DNA of 64,000 bases from Meconema thalassinum (GCA_946902985.2 OX336389.2:176090704-176154703), one strand, 5' to 3'; shown: positions 41,560-56,259, counted from the stretch's first letter. Made by a program: numbers and translations. The notes: generated by a model not told the origin, from the sequence alone.

Positions 41560-42120
41560 GTTGCCCTATTTAATTTTTGAGCTCACCTTGTAGGCCTACT
41601 TGTGTGTGCCTCTTAAGTCGGAAAAGTGAAATATTTATTTCGCAATCAGGGAAGTACAGTTGTATTACACACAATACACATCGCAGCAACCTTCGAGGCA
41701 CGTGGCTGCTGTTCTCCGTAAATGACACACCGCCCATCACTCACCTGTAATGGAATGTTATTGCGCAATGCCCTCATCTGTCAACCATTAATAACAATCT
41801 CACACACTCATCCACCAATAAAAAAGGCAATCACACTCATGTCAGTACGTTAACAGCTGGAGGTGCACGGATTTCATCAGGCATCATGCGGTTCAGATTG
41901 TTCTCAAATACTAAGAAAGTCCAGTAAAACTTGACTGAGACGGTAGATGAAAGAGATTACTCAACTATCCAAAATATACAATACGCCTCAATGACATAAG
42001 CGATCTATCCAATAGGTGCTTAGCGGCCAATACGCCATTTCGACTAGGCCATTAAATGAGCTACCATTATTAAACAGGTCGTTATGAATAAAAACAAACG
42101 ACTAGATAAAACAGAACTGT
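41560..42120. other. Intergenic DNA
   Basis: No gene or repeat recognised. Confidence 0.35.
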
Positions 42121-42164
42121 TCCTGAAAAAGGGAAAACACCCTGTAAGTTCTGGTCGAGTTCAT

Positions 42165-42365
42165 TGTCCACCCAGCAGCCATGCGTGTGAAGTCACGTAC
42201 CACGACTACAAGGAACAGCTGGGAGTCCAGAAGATCGAAGGTTCGAATACCGACGCTGGCAGTGATCATACTGGGTGTGGCCATTCCATGCTCCATTCAG
42301 GAAAATTCCAGGATGGTACTCTATTTCAAGCCCGAGGTACCGTACCTACCTCAATCCTATAATTT
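42165..42365 (+). repeat. tRNA-derived SINE-like fragment
   Basis: A cgaaggttcgaataccg B-box-like stretch with a following gctccattcaggaaaattcc region. A single copy here, so ends are uncertain. Confidence 0.3.
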
Positions 42366-42369
42366 ACTA

Positions 42370-44460
<2,091 letters not shown>

Positions 44461-44461
44461 A

Positions 44462-44745
44462 GCGCTGCGGTAGGTCAAGGGGCCAAGTTCTCTGCTGACT
44501 CGGTAGACGCGTGGGTTCGAGCCCCACCGTCGGCTGTCCTTGAAACGGTTTTCCGTGGTTTCCCATTTTCAACACCAGGCAAATGCTGGGACAGTACCTT
44601 CTGACAGGCCACGACCGCTTCCTTCCACATCCTTGCCCAGTTTCATTCATCTTCATCCATTCCATCTCTCATCCCAACGCGCAGGTCGCCCACGGGCGTC
44701 GACTAGAAAGACCGGCACTTGGCCTCTCAGGAGGCTACACGACAA
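44462..44745 (+). repeat. SINE family 5
   Basis: Plus-strand copy of 23749-24106: head with gggttcgagcccc, core ttttccgtggtttcccatt, then a diverged tail. Confidence 0.75.
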
Positions 44746-44861
44746 AAAAAAAACTGTGCTGTGCTAAAAAACATATATTTTAGGCGAACGAAAATGTATT
44801 GGATTTACATATGAAACTATGATGAAATGAGTTGATTCGTTGAAAGGTCAATGCACAGAAT

Positions 44862-44915
44862 TGTTATTGTTGTCTAAGGGGCGGAACAGCGAGGTTATCT
44901 GCCCCCACTGCAAAT
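44862..44915 (+). repeat. Fragment of the 30.2-kb repeat family
   Basis: ttgttgtctaaggggcgg and gaggttatctgcccc resemble the start of 30195-30930. Confidence 0.45.
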
Positions 44916-44944
44916 AATCATTTTGATATTAAAGGGATAGAACG

Positions 44945-45237
44945 ATGTTTGCGACACCGTGTACTTTGGGTATGTGTATGAGGGAGATTTGTCTAATAAC
45001 CTGTGTTATTGTGATTGCTGTACTAGTGTGTGTATTTGTAATGATAGGGTAGGAGGTGGACGTGGCCTGCATTTAGGTGTACCGGCATTTGCCTGTAGTA
45101 GAAATGAGAACCCATGTAAAACCTCTTCAAAGATGGCTGAGGTGGGAATTGAACCAACCTCTTCTCAGGTCTGCATCATGAGGCAGAGTGTACCCCTTTT
45201 CATCCCTCAGACAGGAATTAAATTTCTTGACAAATGA
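44945..45237 (+). repeat. SINE family 2
   Basis: gcgacaccgtgtactttggg through ggaggtggacgtggcctg, ccggcatttgcctg and gaattgaacc. The 3' end is truncated. Confidence 0.75.
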
Positions 45238-45261
45238 TACGAGGATGAGTAAAGAGTTGTT

Positions 45262-45625
45262 GTTGTTTTCATTTAGGGACTTCGCGACACCATGTACTTT
45301 GAGTGTATGTGTGTGTGAATGAGTGAGATCTGTATGATAACCTGTGTTATTGTGATGGCTGTACTAGTGCGTGTACTTGTAATGGGGGCTAGGATTTGGG
45401 TAGAAGGCGGCCGTGGCCTGCATTTAGGTGTCCCGGCATTTGCCTGTAATAGAAGTGAGAAACCATGGAAAACCACTTCAAGGATGGCTGACGAGATTCG
45501 AACCTGCTGAGTGTACCCCTTTTCATCCCTCAGACAAGAATTACATTTCTTGACATAGCCGGGAATCGAGCACAGGCCGTGGTGACAACCAAGAATGCTT
45601 GTCACTACGCCATGTGGCGGAGTAA
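45262..45625 (+). repeat. SINE family 2, near-full copy
   Basis: Same order as above and extends to the terminal ccatgtggcggag. A small deletion in the gaattcgaacc region joins cgaacctgctgagtg. Confidence 0.75.
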
Positions 45626-46044
45626 TATCCCACGAGTAAATGGATATCTGTATCGCACATTCAGTTTTATTTTTACAAAATACTGTCTTTCTCAAATATT
45701 CACATCAACACTTAGCCTGTAATACTCGATTGCATATTGTGCCAATCCCCCTATTATAAGAAGGAAGATACAAATTATGTCCTAAAAAAGTCCACTCTGT
45801 CCAAACAACTGCTTCAGATTACTGCTGCCTTCAGGAACGAGTGCAATGCACCTAAGAGGATTCAATTATTTCCTAATGCCCCAATTTAAAAAAAGAAGTA
45901 CCACCTTCTCCTATTTCTTCTTCTTCCTCTTCGTCTCAATGAGAAATGTGCATGTGATTTTTCTATAATATTGCATATGATTTTGAATGTTCAGTACTTT
46001 GTATGAGTTACCTCTCTCCCCACCCCTTCCCTTGTTGTTGTGGT

Positions 46045-46425
46045 TACTTTCAGAGGCTTGGATATCATGGTCATCAGCCCCTTAGGTGCATGTATAATTT
46101 GTCTGATACCCTGTGTTTGTGAATTTTAATTGGGAAGGTGGCAGGAAGGAGTTAGGAACCTTCCTCGCATTTTCCGAGAGTATCGTAGTTTGGTGAATTT
46201 TAACTGGGAATGAGGCAGCTGTGGCTTTGAGTTAGGGATCGCCCCGGCAATAGTAGTAGAAGTGGGAGACAACGAAGAATCACTTCAAGGTTGGCTGAGT
46301 TTTGCTTCATGAGGCCCAGTGTACTTCGTTCTAGGCCTTAGATCAGAAATACATTTCATGGGAGAGAAGGGAATCGAACCCGGTCCTCAGGGGTGGCAGT
46401 CAATCAATTAAACGACTTATTGCAA
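46045..46425 (+). repeat. SINE family 2, rearranged copy
   Basis: gcttggatatcatggtcatc, a duplicated ttttaa(t/c)tgggaa segment, then gggaatcgaacccgg. It contains an internal duplication of about 70 bp (46118 and 46194). Confidence 0.6.
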
Positions 46426-46449
46426 TTGGGGTAGAGCATTTGACATAAA

Positions 46450-46500
46450 TTGAGGTAACCTAGATGTTAGGCCCCTTAAAACAACAATTATCATCATCAT
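46450..46500 (-). repeat. Fragment of the 30.2-kb repeat family, reverse
   Basis: taacctagatgttaggcccc and ttaaaacaacaattatcatc, as at 38.7 kb. Confidence 0.6.
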
Positions 46501-46941
46501 AAATTGAGGTAGTTGCCCTAGTGGCAAACATGCAGGGTGATTTGTGAGAAAACCGCAGACTTCATTGATGTGTTAATCGAGCGAATTTGAATACTATAGG
46601 TTAAATTATTCAATACCGACCGCTATAGTCACGGGAGTTCGAAATTTATACGTAAGATGTTTAAACATTTGGCGTTACAATAATTCAGTAGCCGAGTCTT
46701 GGTGAACTGACAATCGTTATTATAAATAATTTGTGCTTCAAATATAATTTTTAACCAGCTGAAACAAAACAAAAAGATGTAGGAAATTTGATAAAGGAAT
46801 ATTCCCTTTGTAGCATAAAGGAAACAGCGAGTAGTCAGACTTGCTTTTCCCGGCACCTCCTAAAGTGACTGGATAAGGAGGAAATCTGATATTTTACCTT
46901 GCACAAATAAGATTAATCTGTAGAGGTCCAAATATCCATTT

Positions 46942-47046
46942 TTACTTGAATCTTCTAAAGTTTCCATCGCACATGATACCGTGGGAACCTTTAAGGAAAC
47001 GTTTTAAATCCCAGTTGTTGCCACCAACAGCACGACACCCAAGCAT
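46942..47046 (-). CDS. Possible terminal exon, unidentified
   Basis: On the minus strand, an acceptor ttatttcag (AG at 47048-47047) is followed by 34 codons and a TAA. The peptide begins MLGCRAVGGNNWDLKR and ends GNFRRFK, with a composition more protein-like than its AT-rich surroundings. The other two phases close quickly. Thirty-four codons is not long enough to exclude chance, and I recognise no family. An RFX X-box lies about 460 bp upstream on the same strand sense. Confidence 0.25.
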   Translation of the reverse strand: MLGCRAVGGNNWDLKRFLKGSHGIMCDGNFRRFK

Positions 47047-47504
47047 CTGAAATAAGAATAACTAAAGTATTACTTACTCACTCTTAATGTACTTACACTA
47101 TAAGTAAAATATATTTTACGTGTGATCTGTGAAAGCCATCACCATTATATGTACCATTGCGGATTTGGGAACAAGATGGAGAGCAGGCTTATTAATCAAA
47201 TTGAAAACAGTCCGCGTTTTTTTTTCTTTTTTTCGAGGGGGTGGGGGTGGAAGGTTTCTCGCACCCCCCGCGTGACAGCCGACCTGATCTACTGCTGTCT
47301 CCGACATGCTGTTCGACTACATAATAGAAGAAACTGAATGGGGTTTGGGGCTTAGCGCCTGTATGATTGCAGTTGCAATTTACCAGGCATTTGGCCACAC
47401 TGCCTTAGAGTCACTGTGTAGCCTACCTGAGTGACCTCAACTGAATTCTATTGGAGAGGAAGATAACTAAATAACGCTGCTGAAGTTGACGTTACTACCG
47501 CTCC

Positions 47505-47517
47505 GTTGCTAAGCAAC
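47505..47517. promoter_or_regulatory. Perfect RFX X-box
   Basis: GTTGCT-A-AGCAAC is a perfect inverted repeat fitting the X-box consensus RYYNYY-N(1-3)-RRNRAC bound by RFX factors at ciliary gene promoters. It is symmetric, so it gives no direction. Confidence 0.5.
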
Positions 47518-47787
47518 TGGCTTTATACTAAATGGCTGCCTTGTAGCTTGCTTCGTCTTGAAGTCAGCTTTGTATCGTATAAAACTGTAGAATATATGTG
47601 TGGATATCCAGAGATAGGAAAATATGCAGTATATTTTCCACAGTAATGTAACTTAGTTGTCCAATAATCTTGTAAAATGTTGCGTAAGAGAGGCACATTA
47701 GGTCTTACAATTTCAGTTAGGTATGGCCTATGGCATTTAACTTAGTAAGAACATGAAAATATACAGTAACATATTTAGCCTACATTT

Positions 47788-48120
47788 AAAGCCTCCGTGG
47801 CTTAGGCGGCAGCACGCCGGCCTCTCACCGCTGGGTCCGTGGTTCAAATCCTGGTCACTCCATGTGAGATCTGTGCTGGACAAAACGGAGGCAAACAGGT
47901 TTTTCTCCTCGTACTCCGGTTTTCCCTGTCAAAATTTCATTCCAGCAACACTCGCCACTATCATTTCATTTCATCTGTCATTCATATAATCATTGCCCCA
48001 GAGGAGTGCGTCAGGCCTTGGCAGCCGGCACAGTTCATATCCTCGCCGCTAGATGGGGACTTCATTCATACCATTCCTGACCCGGTCGGAGACTGGAAAC
48101 AGGCTGTGGATTTCCTTTTT
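47788..48120 (+). repeat. SINE family 4 with 18-bp duplication
   Basis: Starts agcctccgtggcttaggcgg, B box ggttcaaatcc. Flanked by catatttagcctacattt at 47770-47787 and 48121-48138. Confidence 0.88.
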
Positions 48121-48159
48121 CATATTTAGCCTACATTTCACTTTTTTTTTTCAAAAATG

Positions 48160-49975
48160 ATTAAAAAAAGTAAATTCATGAGATCAAACTAAGCAAATGT
48201 GTGTGTATCTATCCTTCTGCGTGACCCAACTATCAACTCCTCAACGGCTGCAGCTATCAAGACTAAATTTTGTACACGTGAAGTCCTATATTAGTACATA
48301 TTAAAGCCATATTTGAAAATGATGTCAGTGCTACCAACTGGTGAAAAATCACAGTTGGAATTTGAACTCTAAGTTAGATATCTCAGAAGGTATGCATAGG
48401 AACTTCACCAAAATTGGCACACATACAGAACATAATATTTCAGCTTAATTTTCGGGAGTCCATACGTGACGGTGCTGCCAACATGATTCTACGCGTGCTG
48501 ATAGGTTCAATCTTTAACAGCATGTAACTTCCATAATATTCATTGGATTTCAACCAAATTTCGTATGTGCTTTGTGTACCTCAAAAGACATGACTATGTG
48601 TATTCTTTAGGGTCACCAGGAGTGGCGATTGTTGATAGATAGTCTATAATTTTGAACCCTAGTCTTAATGTGTCAGAAAATATGAAGGCCAACAGTTCTT
48701 AATTTTGCACACGTCTGGAACACAAAGTTTCAGATTAATTTTAAGTAACATATAGCCTACATATCAGTGCTACCGACATGATTGTAAGTGTGGTTAGAAG
48801 TTCAATATTTAACTGCACGTAACTTCCATACTAACAATTGTATTTCTTCCAAAATTGCTACATACTGTATATACAGTAAATCATAACATTGCAGATAAAT
48901 TTTGGACAGCCCATATGGCAGTGTTACCAACATGTTTGAATGCTTGCTGCTAATTTCAATGTTTGACTGCATGTAACGTTCATACTATCTATTAAATTCA
49001 AACGAATTCCCTTTGTGCATTGTTTACCTTAAGAGATGGAACTAAGCATATATTCAGAGTAAGCAGGGCTGCCACTGTTGATAAATTCTTTTTAAATAAT
49101 TTTGAACCCTAGTCTCAGTATATAAACAAGTATGCAGCCCACCAATTTTAAACTTTGCATATACTATATATAAAGGAAGGAAGCTTGTAATTTTACGTGA
49201 CCGTTAATCTCGCGATCATGAGCCAGAGGACCTCCTTTTTACGTGGAATCCGAACCACATGACATGGCATTTCACTTCGAAAATCTCACATGTTGTGACC
49301 GGGCATCGAACCCGGTCTACCCTGGTGAGAGGCATACAGCTTTACTTCTGCGCCCCATTGCATATTACACAGAACGTAATTCAGATACATTTAGAGTAAC
49401 CCATACATGAGAATGTTGCCAACGTGATTCTACGCGTGTTAATAGCTTCAATGTTTAACTACATGAAACATCCATGCTAACGAATGGATTTCATCCAAAT
49501 TTTGTACTTATTATGCTTATTATAAGGTATTGAAATATTATACGAGTCACCAGGGTTACCAAATGTGTATTAATGATCTCAATACTTTTGAACCTTAGAT
49601 TCAATATATCGGAATATGTTTACGGAACAATCTTCAAACATAGCACACTGTAAGTCCAAGATATTGTAGATATATCTAGAGTAAATATTGTTGAAGGTAG
49701 TGCTACAGTCAGGATAGTTTCAATATTTAACTGAAAGTAACTTCCATACTAACTAATGGAATTCAACCAAATTTCGTATGTGCAGAGTAGGTTTAAGGAG
49801 ATATAACTCGGCGTATTTTTGGAGTCACCAGGGCTACCAACTATTGATTAATGCTCTCCATATTTTGATATATCAGGATGTATGCAGGCAAACAGCTCAA
49901 ATCTTGGCACACATGCAGACCATTATTTTGCAGATTAATTTTGAGCAATCTGTTTTTTTATGGTTCATGGTGTAT
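48160..49975 (+). repeat. Degenerate long-period tandem repeat
   Basis: Recurring phrases in the same order: taacttccata...attcaaccaaattt(c)gtatgtgc, gagtcaccagggctacc, attgatta/ttgataga, ttttgaaccctag, and aacagctc...ttggcacacatgcag. The spacing is roughly 240-340 bp and irregular. No coding potential. A SINE 1 interrupts it. Confidence 0.6.
49184..49360 (-). repeat. SINE family 1 within the tandem repeat
   Basis: Reverse copy with full tRNA head (gcatcgaacccggt). Possible duplication ttgcatat(a/t) on both sides (49152 and 49367). Confidence 0.7.
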
Positions 49976-52129
49976 TCACGTCCCAGTTCGTGAACCATGG
50001 GCAACGGTTGAGTAGCCTAGTAAGTGGTTCTGACAGTCAGAATATCGGCTAATATGAAAAAGGAGTGGGCATTCAGAGTCGTGGCCCTCCTTGTGCTCAG
50101 GCGGCTAGGACTATCCAACTCTCTTGTTCTCTGAGGTGAAACTCGGGGGCCCTGTGTTAAGTATGGCTAGCAACTTGCTTCATTTGTGCTTTCCAAACCC
50201 GCTAAAAATGTCATAAACAAGCCGCGGAACTATGGACTGATGGAGTCCCACTCCCATCTGACAGATCAGGGTCTCCTTGGAAACGAACAGGCAATCGATC
50301 TGGTATTCGATGTGGTGCTACTAATATTGAGCGTGGTTATGGAAGGAATAAAGTAAAGCTAGCTATGTCAGTAAGTAGGATGAGATTGGGTATTCTAGGG
50401 ATTAGTGAAGTTCAGATTAAGGAAGATAGAGAAGAGGAAGTAGAATATTACAAGGTGTACCTGTCAGGTGTAAAACGAGGCAGTGCAAAGGGGGGAGTTG
50501 GGCTGTATGTCAAGAGAACCTTAGAGCGTAACATAGTTTCTCTGAGGTATGTAAATAAGCGATTAATGTGGATAGATTTGGAAATGTCAGGAAATTGGGT
50601 CAGGTTTGTTTCAGTGTACGCTCCATGTGAAGGGGCGGATCAGGACGAAGTAGGCATATTTTATGAGCATTGAGTGATGTGGTAGTGAGAGTTAACAATA
50701 AGGATAGTGTAGTACTGATGGGGGATTTCAATGCTAGGATATAAAATGGAACTGAGGGGTATGAGAAGGTAAGTGGGGTGAGAAGCGAACACCAGTGGGA
50801 ATAGTTTATTGAACTTCTGTGCTAGCATAGGTTTGTCTGTTGTGAACTTATGCTCGAAGTATAACGAGATTCCCAGATACACATGGGAGGGTAGAGGAAC
50901 CAGGTCAGGACTATATCATTAGTGACTTTGAATTTAGTAAATTGATAGGGAATTGTAGGGGCTTTTTTATGAAACAGACCACAAACTCATTTGCTGTGAA
51001 TTAAGCATAGTTAAACCCAAAGTGCAGGAAATGAGGGCTGCTTGCAGACGGACTAGGGTTGACAATCTCCTGGGTAAGGAACTTAGGCAGAAATACATGG
51101 GAATGATTGATGAGAAATTTCTAAGTGTAGATGGTAAAGAATTGGAGGACATAGAAACGGAGTGGTCAGGATACAGGGATGCAGTACTGGAAGGAGCAAA
51201 GGTATGTCTTGGGACAACAGTGTGTTAAGACTGGGAAAAGCGCACTTCTTGGTGGAATGGCATAGTGAAGTCTGCTTGTAAAATTAAAAACAAGACTTAC
51301 AAATTTGGCTCTAAACAAGAAAATTTAAATGGAGACTTAACTGGTAATGTGGCTGATTTTGAGATTGTGCTTGAGAAGAATGAGGACGGGATCACGGTTA
51401 AGGAATTAGAAAGGGTGGTAAATAAACTATTAAGCAAAAAAGCGACAGGGTAGATGTCATTCGGCCAGAAATGGTAAAGTATACAGTAGTGGGAGAGAAG
51501 GGCTGAATTGGTTGCTAGGATAATGGAATTGGCATGGGATTTATGAAATGTACTCTCTAACTGGACAAAAGCAGTAATCGCCCCTATTTATAAGCAAGGT
51601 AACAGGAGAGATTACAACAATTATAGAGGCATTTCCTTTATAAGTGTCCTGGACAATGTGTACTCACGCATCGTAGAAAAAAATTTCGATCATTGGCCGA
51701 GAGTAAGATGGTAGCTTTTACACCACAAAGAGGATGTCAGAATCACATTTTTAGTATGCGCCAAGTTATTGAGAAATGCTACGAGAGGAATGGACAGTTG
51801 TGTGATTTGTAGATATAGGGAAGGCGTACGATAGTGTACCCAAGGAGAAAATGCTGAGCATCCTCAGGGATTATAGCATCGATGGAAGGCTGCTAAAGGC
51901 AATCTCTACTTATGTTGATGATCAGGTGGCAGTGAGAGTTGTTGATAGGATGAGTTCTTGGTTCAAGGTTGTTACATGGGTGAGGCAAGGCTGTAAACTC
52001 CCACCACTACTGTTTATTTTATACAGGATGTTTGAAAATTCCCATTACAGACTTTGGGGGCTTGTAGTGGGGACCAAGCCAGTTAAGGTTAGCATAGGAA
52101 GTTGTGTCCGGAAACGTACCGTCTTCCCG

Positions 52130-52483
52130 CTACCCGCAAAAAAACACCACAACACACGTTCTCAGCTTCTGCATTTTCGGCGCTCTGTCCGACTCTGTTG
52201 CCATGTTTCTGGTGCTCGTAGTCTCCTCCTCTTCCACTGCGTGGAGTACAGCCTCTTCAAACTCGGGCGTGTGGCGCCGCCGTGGAGCACCACAGTCGTC
52301 TCTGTTGGCGGTGAATCTACTCGTCTCCGAGGCTCGCTGATACACCTTAGCAAAGAGGGCGTGCGAAGGTGTCCGGCGGTGTGGAAAACGCTCCCCATAC
52401 AACTGACGAGCAGCTTTTACGTTGCACCGCACTTCACCGTACAATATCAACATGCCGGCGTATTCCACACCCGTGTACGCCAT
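52130..52483 (-). pseudogene. Transposase N-terminus (DUF4817-type HTH)
   Basis: The minus-strand frame has MAYTGVEYAGMLILYG, AARQLYGERFPHRRTPSH, and a GAPRRRHTPEFEEAVL segment. This is the DNA-binding head common to arthropod mariner-like transposases of the DUF4817 type. The catalytic part is absent; the related fragment at 31.2 kb preserves that part instead. Confidence 0.65.
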
Positions 52484-52501
52484 GGTCGACAGCAACACAC
52501 T

Positions 52502-53430
52502 TACAGTACTTACCTTACTCGGTGGCTCTACAGCTCACGAAGAACCTTGGCCTGCTCCACCACAAGTCTCCAACCATCCCGATCTTCCGCTCGTTTCCTC
52601 CAGTTTCTAACTCCAAGGGCGTGGAGGTCTTCCTCCACGTCATCCAACCAGCGTTTCCTTGGGTGTCCAACTGAAAGAAAATGAAAATCCACAGCCTGCT
52701 TCCAGTCTCCGACCGGGTCAGGAATGGAATGAATGGAGCCCCTATCTAGCGGCGAGGATATGAACTGTGCCGGTTGCCGAGGCCTGACGCACTCTTCTGG
52801 GGCAATGATTAAATGAATGACAGATGAAATGATATGATAATGGAGAGTGTTGCTGGAATGAAATTTTGACAGGGAAAACCGGAGTACCCGGAGAAAAACC
52901 TGTCTGCCTCCGTTTTGTCCAGCACAGATCTCACATGGAGTGACCGGGATTTGAACCACGGACCCAGCGGTGAGAGGCCGGCGTGCTGCCGCCTAAGCCA
53001 CGGAGGCTTGGGTGTCCAACTAACCTTCTTCATTTTGGCCTACATTGGAAGACCTGACGCGTGGCCCGACTTTCCGGCATACCCTGCATATGACCAAGCC
53101 AACGGATCCTTGCTCTATTAATTTCTGTAGTGATAGGAGGGTCATCAAACAGCTTATAAATGTCTTTATTTGTGCGCACTTGCCATTCCCCATTCACTTG
53201 GATAGGTCCATAGATTTTCCTCAATATCTTCCTTTACCATCTGTTGAGTAGATATTCACTTCGCCGTGTCATCACCCATGTCTCACACCCATAGGTTACT
53301 ACCGGTCAAATGAACACATTATAAATGGGTTTCTCACATCTACGTGATAATATTCTGGATGTCAACAGATGGGTAGTGGCATAATAACATCTATTACCGG
53401 CATTTATTCTCTCTTTAATTTCTTCAGAGA
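52502..53430 (-). mobile_element. 5'-truncated LINE inserted in the transposon
   Basis: Bracketed by acagcaacacact at 52489-52501 and 53431-53443. The minus strand encodes the C-terminal region of a retrotransposon ORF2: YGCETWVM-like, LRKIYGPI, RIRWLGHM, then GHPRKRWLDDVEEDLHALG and NWRKRAEDR. It is interrupted by a SINE 4. Confidence 0.8.
52673..53006 (-). repeat. SINE family 4 with 15-bp duplication
   Basis: Youngest layer of the nest. Duplication cttgggtgtccaact at 52658-52672 and 53007-53021; removing it rejoins the LINE codons for GHPRKRW. Confidence 0.88.
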
Positions 53431-54279
53431 ACAGCAACACACTACAAATGAACTAAGTACGTACAACCTACTGCTGTGCAATAAGGAATTACTGCAGTAC
53501 TGTAGTATGAACGAAAGTCACAAGCACAACAGTAGGTAAAACACGTCTCCGTGCGGATCACACACTCAACTGAATGGAATGGATTGTGAACAAACCTGTA
53601 GGGCAGGCTGTTCCAAGTCCACGAGTTTGAATATGCGTGCAAGCGAGTACTCAGCAGTGATGCTCGGAGCACGGTTGGAGAGGGACTGGGGGTCATAGCC
53701 AATACGTCACTGGCCGAAGGTCATAACACAAGTCCATGGGCTTCCTGACAGTCTTGATGTGTCCACCGCGCAGTGACGGCAGCCCCCACAGCAGAGCTGT
53801 ATTGCATGATGCAGGTTTACTCAAGCAAGGCGGTGAGTACTCATCTGCTCCCTGGCGAGCAGCTCGGCTGGAACAGCCTGCTGTAGGGGTTATGGGACAT
53901 CGGGTGATAGTTCTATGACGGACGTACTCTAGTCAGTGGCGTCGAAAATGTGGAAATTTTGAACGTGTGCTATGGCAGTGTTGTGCGGGTAGCGGGAAGA
54001 CGGTACGTTTCCGTACACAAGTTCCTATGCTAAGCTTAACCGTGTTGGTCCCCACTGCAAGCCCTCAAAGTTTGTAATAGGAACTTAGAAACACCCTGTA
54101 GGCCTACAGTATATGGCTCATTTGCTGAACGGCATAAACTGGCTAGGTGGGATTCAATTAGATGGAAACCAGGTAAGCAGTCTGGCCTTGCTGATGACCT
54201 GTTGTAATGACAGACTCCGTCGAAAGCTTACAAGCCAACACGTTGGAACTTGAACAGAAATATAGGGAATAGCCTATGG

Positions 54280-54860
54280 TATAACAATCAGCATTTCAAA
54301 AACAGGTTTTGTCAGTGGGGAAGAAGCGCAAGAAATACGTATTAATACAGAAAATTATGTATTATGAAGGCGTAATAAAATTGTACGCATTGGTTGTAGG
54401 CTAAAGTTTGTACTTATAATAGGTTAATCATTACGAGACTTGAGCAGTTCAAACATGTGATGTAAATGAATATTGTTGGGAGTAAAGTATTATGAAATTT
54501 AATTCCAGAAGAGAATTCTGTGAGAGATGAAGGTATTATGAAATGTGTTACAGTGGTTGATGATTGGTCTCGTGTGACAGGGATACGTTAGACATATAAT
54601 GAGATATTTTCGACTATGTTATAAAAATCACATCACTAAAATATGTGAATAAAATGAGGAATTATACATTTTAATTCTCCAGTAAATGAAAGCTGGGGAT
54701 AGGTTAGCCAGCGAAATATTTGCTATATATAGGATCAGTTATCGTTTAAAATTAAACCGCCACATGATTTTAATTAATGAATTTAAATCGTTCTTCGGAT
54801 AATAATACTGAGATCTAACAAGCTGACCAGATTTTATTTCTCTTATTTATTTATAATCAT
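54280..54860. other. AT-rich intergenic DNA
   Basis: No gene recognised. Confidence 0.4.
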
Positions 54861-54874
54861 TATTAACGAGATTG

Positions 54875-55202
54875 AAGCCTCCGTGGCTTAGGCGGCAGCA
54901 CGCCGGCCTCTCACCGCTGGGTCCGTGGTTCAAATCCCGGTCACTCCATGTGAGATCTGTGCTGGACAAAACGGAGGCAGACAGGTTTTTCTCCGGTTAC
55001 TCCGGTTTTCCCTGTCAACATTTCATTCCAGCAACACTCTCCACTATCATTTCATTTCATCTGTCATTCATTTAATCATTGCCCCAGAGGAGTGCGTTAG
55101 GCCTCGGCAGCCGGCACAGTTCATATCCTCGCCGCTAGATGGGGGCTTCATTCATTCCATTCCTGACCCGGTCGGAGACTGGAAGCAGGCTGTGGATTTT
55201 TC
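54875..55202 (+). repeat. SINE family 4 with 13-bp duplication
   Basis: Very similar to 47788-48120. Duplication attaacgagattg at 54862-54874 and 55203-55215. Confidence 0.88.
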
Positions 55203-55215
55203 ATTAACGAGATTG

Positions 55216-56259
55216 TTTTGATGTGGTAAAATGCATGAGTGTTGTGGATAAATTGAATGCAAGTTGAGGTACATTTTTGACAACGTAGTATTTGAAGCTG
55301 GATTTGATTTGATGACGTGTGCCACCTGTATATTTATACATATTTTTTATGAGCTAGTGTGAGCTTGATTTTTGTAGGTAGGATATGGTAGTGTTCGGAT
55401 GCCTTAGTTAGATTAACGATAACGATAAATGTGGCACAATTTTTGTTTAGTTAGACGTATTTTTTATCAGTATGGTTTATTGGATCCATGTTGTTAATAA
55501 ATTAGCGAGGTATTTGATGACGCCAGAGCGGCTTACGTAAATGCAATGTCACTATGATTATTATATTATTATTGCTCTTAACGTGGGGTTTTCTTTTCTT
55601 CGAGCGTCACTTAGCCAGTATTTTCTTTCTTTTTATCGTTAGGATTTCTTTGAGGGAATTCATAGGTTCGAAACGTAGGATTTATTTTAAGGGGGATATT
55701 TTAGTTAAATTTTAAAATTTCGCACAATTTCCCAATATAAGAGTAGGCTGGGGTTATATATGTGTGAGAAAATTTGGTTAGAATGAATCGTGGAATAATA
55801 ACATTTTTATTTCTGATTTTTCTTCTGGTTTGATACTTTCCTTTCTGATGTGTATTTCGAGCTGGTTCGTAATTATACCTTCCACCCGACGCGACGCAGC
55901 CGATTAACAGTATCTGCTCAGGATCAGCTTGGATGCATATCATATGTTCCTCATGTGTTACGCTTGCGAAGGGTGACTTCGGCTGTCAGCCACTGGTATC
56001 CCGGCGCAATTACACTGGTTGCACCCTTTATAAGGGGACCACGCCACCCCTATCTGGATAATGTTCATTCACCCATATTCAGTGTTACTTTTGTCCTTAT
56101 CCATTATGGATGGTGATCTGAGACATTTACATGCGTTATAAAGGGCTCGTCAGATTATACTAAACCTTTAAAATATAAATCTATGTGTTGAATTGAACTC
56201 ATCGATCTTTTTAGTATAGGCTTAAGTTTGAAAAAAGAAAATTGATATATTTCTATCTA
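55216..56259. other. Intergenic DNA
   Basis: No supported gene. A frame of 88 codons at 55850-56116 has no recognisable domain. Confidence 0.4.

Larger units (their letters stand above)
52024..54098. mobile_element. Mariner-like DNA transposon with long inverted ends
   Basis: Inverted repeats of roughly 115 bp (52024-52138; 53984-54098) begin CAGG(A/G)TGTTT and contain gtggggaccaa and gtgtccggaaac-like stretches. It is flanked by TA (52022-52023; 54099-54100), and interrupts the reverse-transcriptase frame above. It has its own nested insertions and a broken transposase. Confidence 0.8.
50340..54275 (+). pseudogene. Non-LTR retrotransposon, broken and interrupted
   Basis: The APE-type endonuclease N-terminus is readable at 50365-50673 (ILGISEVQIK, GGVGLYVK, VSVYAPCEG). 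Reverse-transcriptase pieces follow at about 51570-52021 (VIAPIYKQGNRRDYNNYRG with the ISFI block, then VRQGCKLPPLLFILY). The frame resumes after an inserted transposon at 54101 with LLNGI, GGIQLDGNQVSSLA and the FADD active-site box, where one base is missing. Many stops and shifts make it non-functional. The clade is uncertain. Confidence 0.8.

Noticed and set aside
52104..52684. 277-codon plus-strand frame beginning 51851 and smaller overlapping ones
   Set aside because: It crosses from retrotransposon remains into the terminal repeat and the antisense of a transposase and another LINE; only its first part (to about 52021) is genuine, as a reverse-transcriptase fragment.
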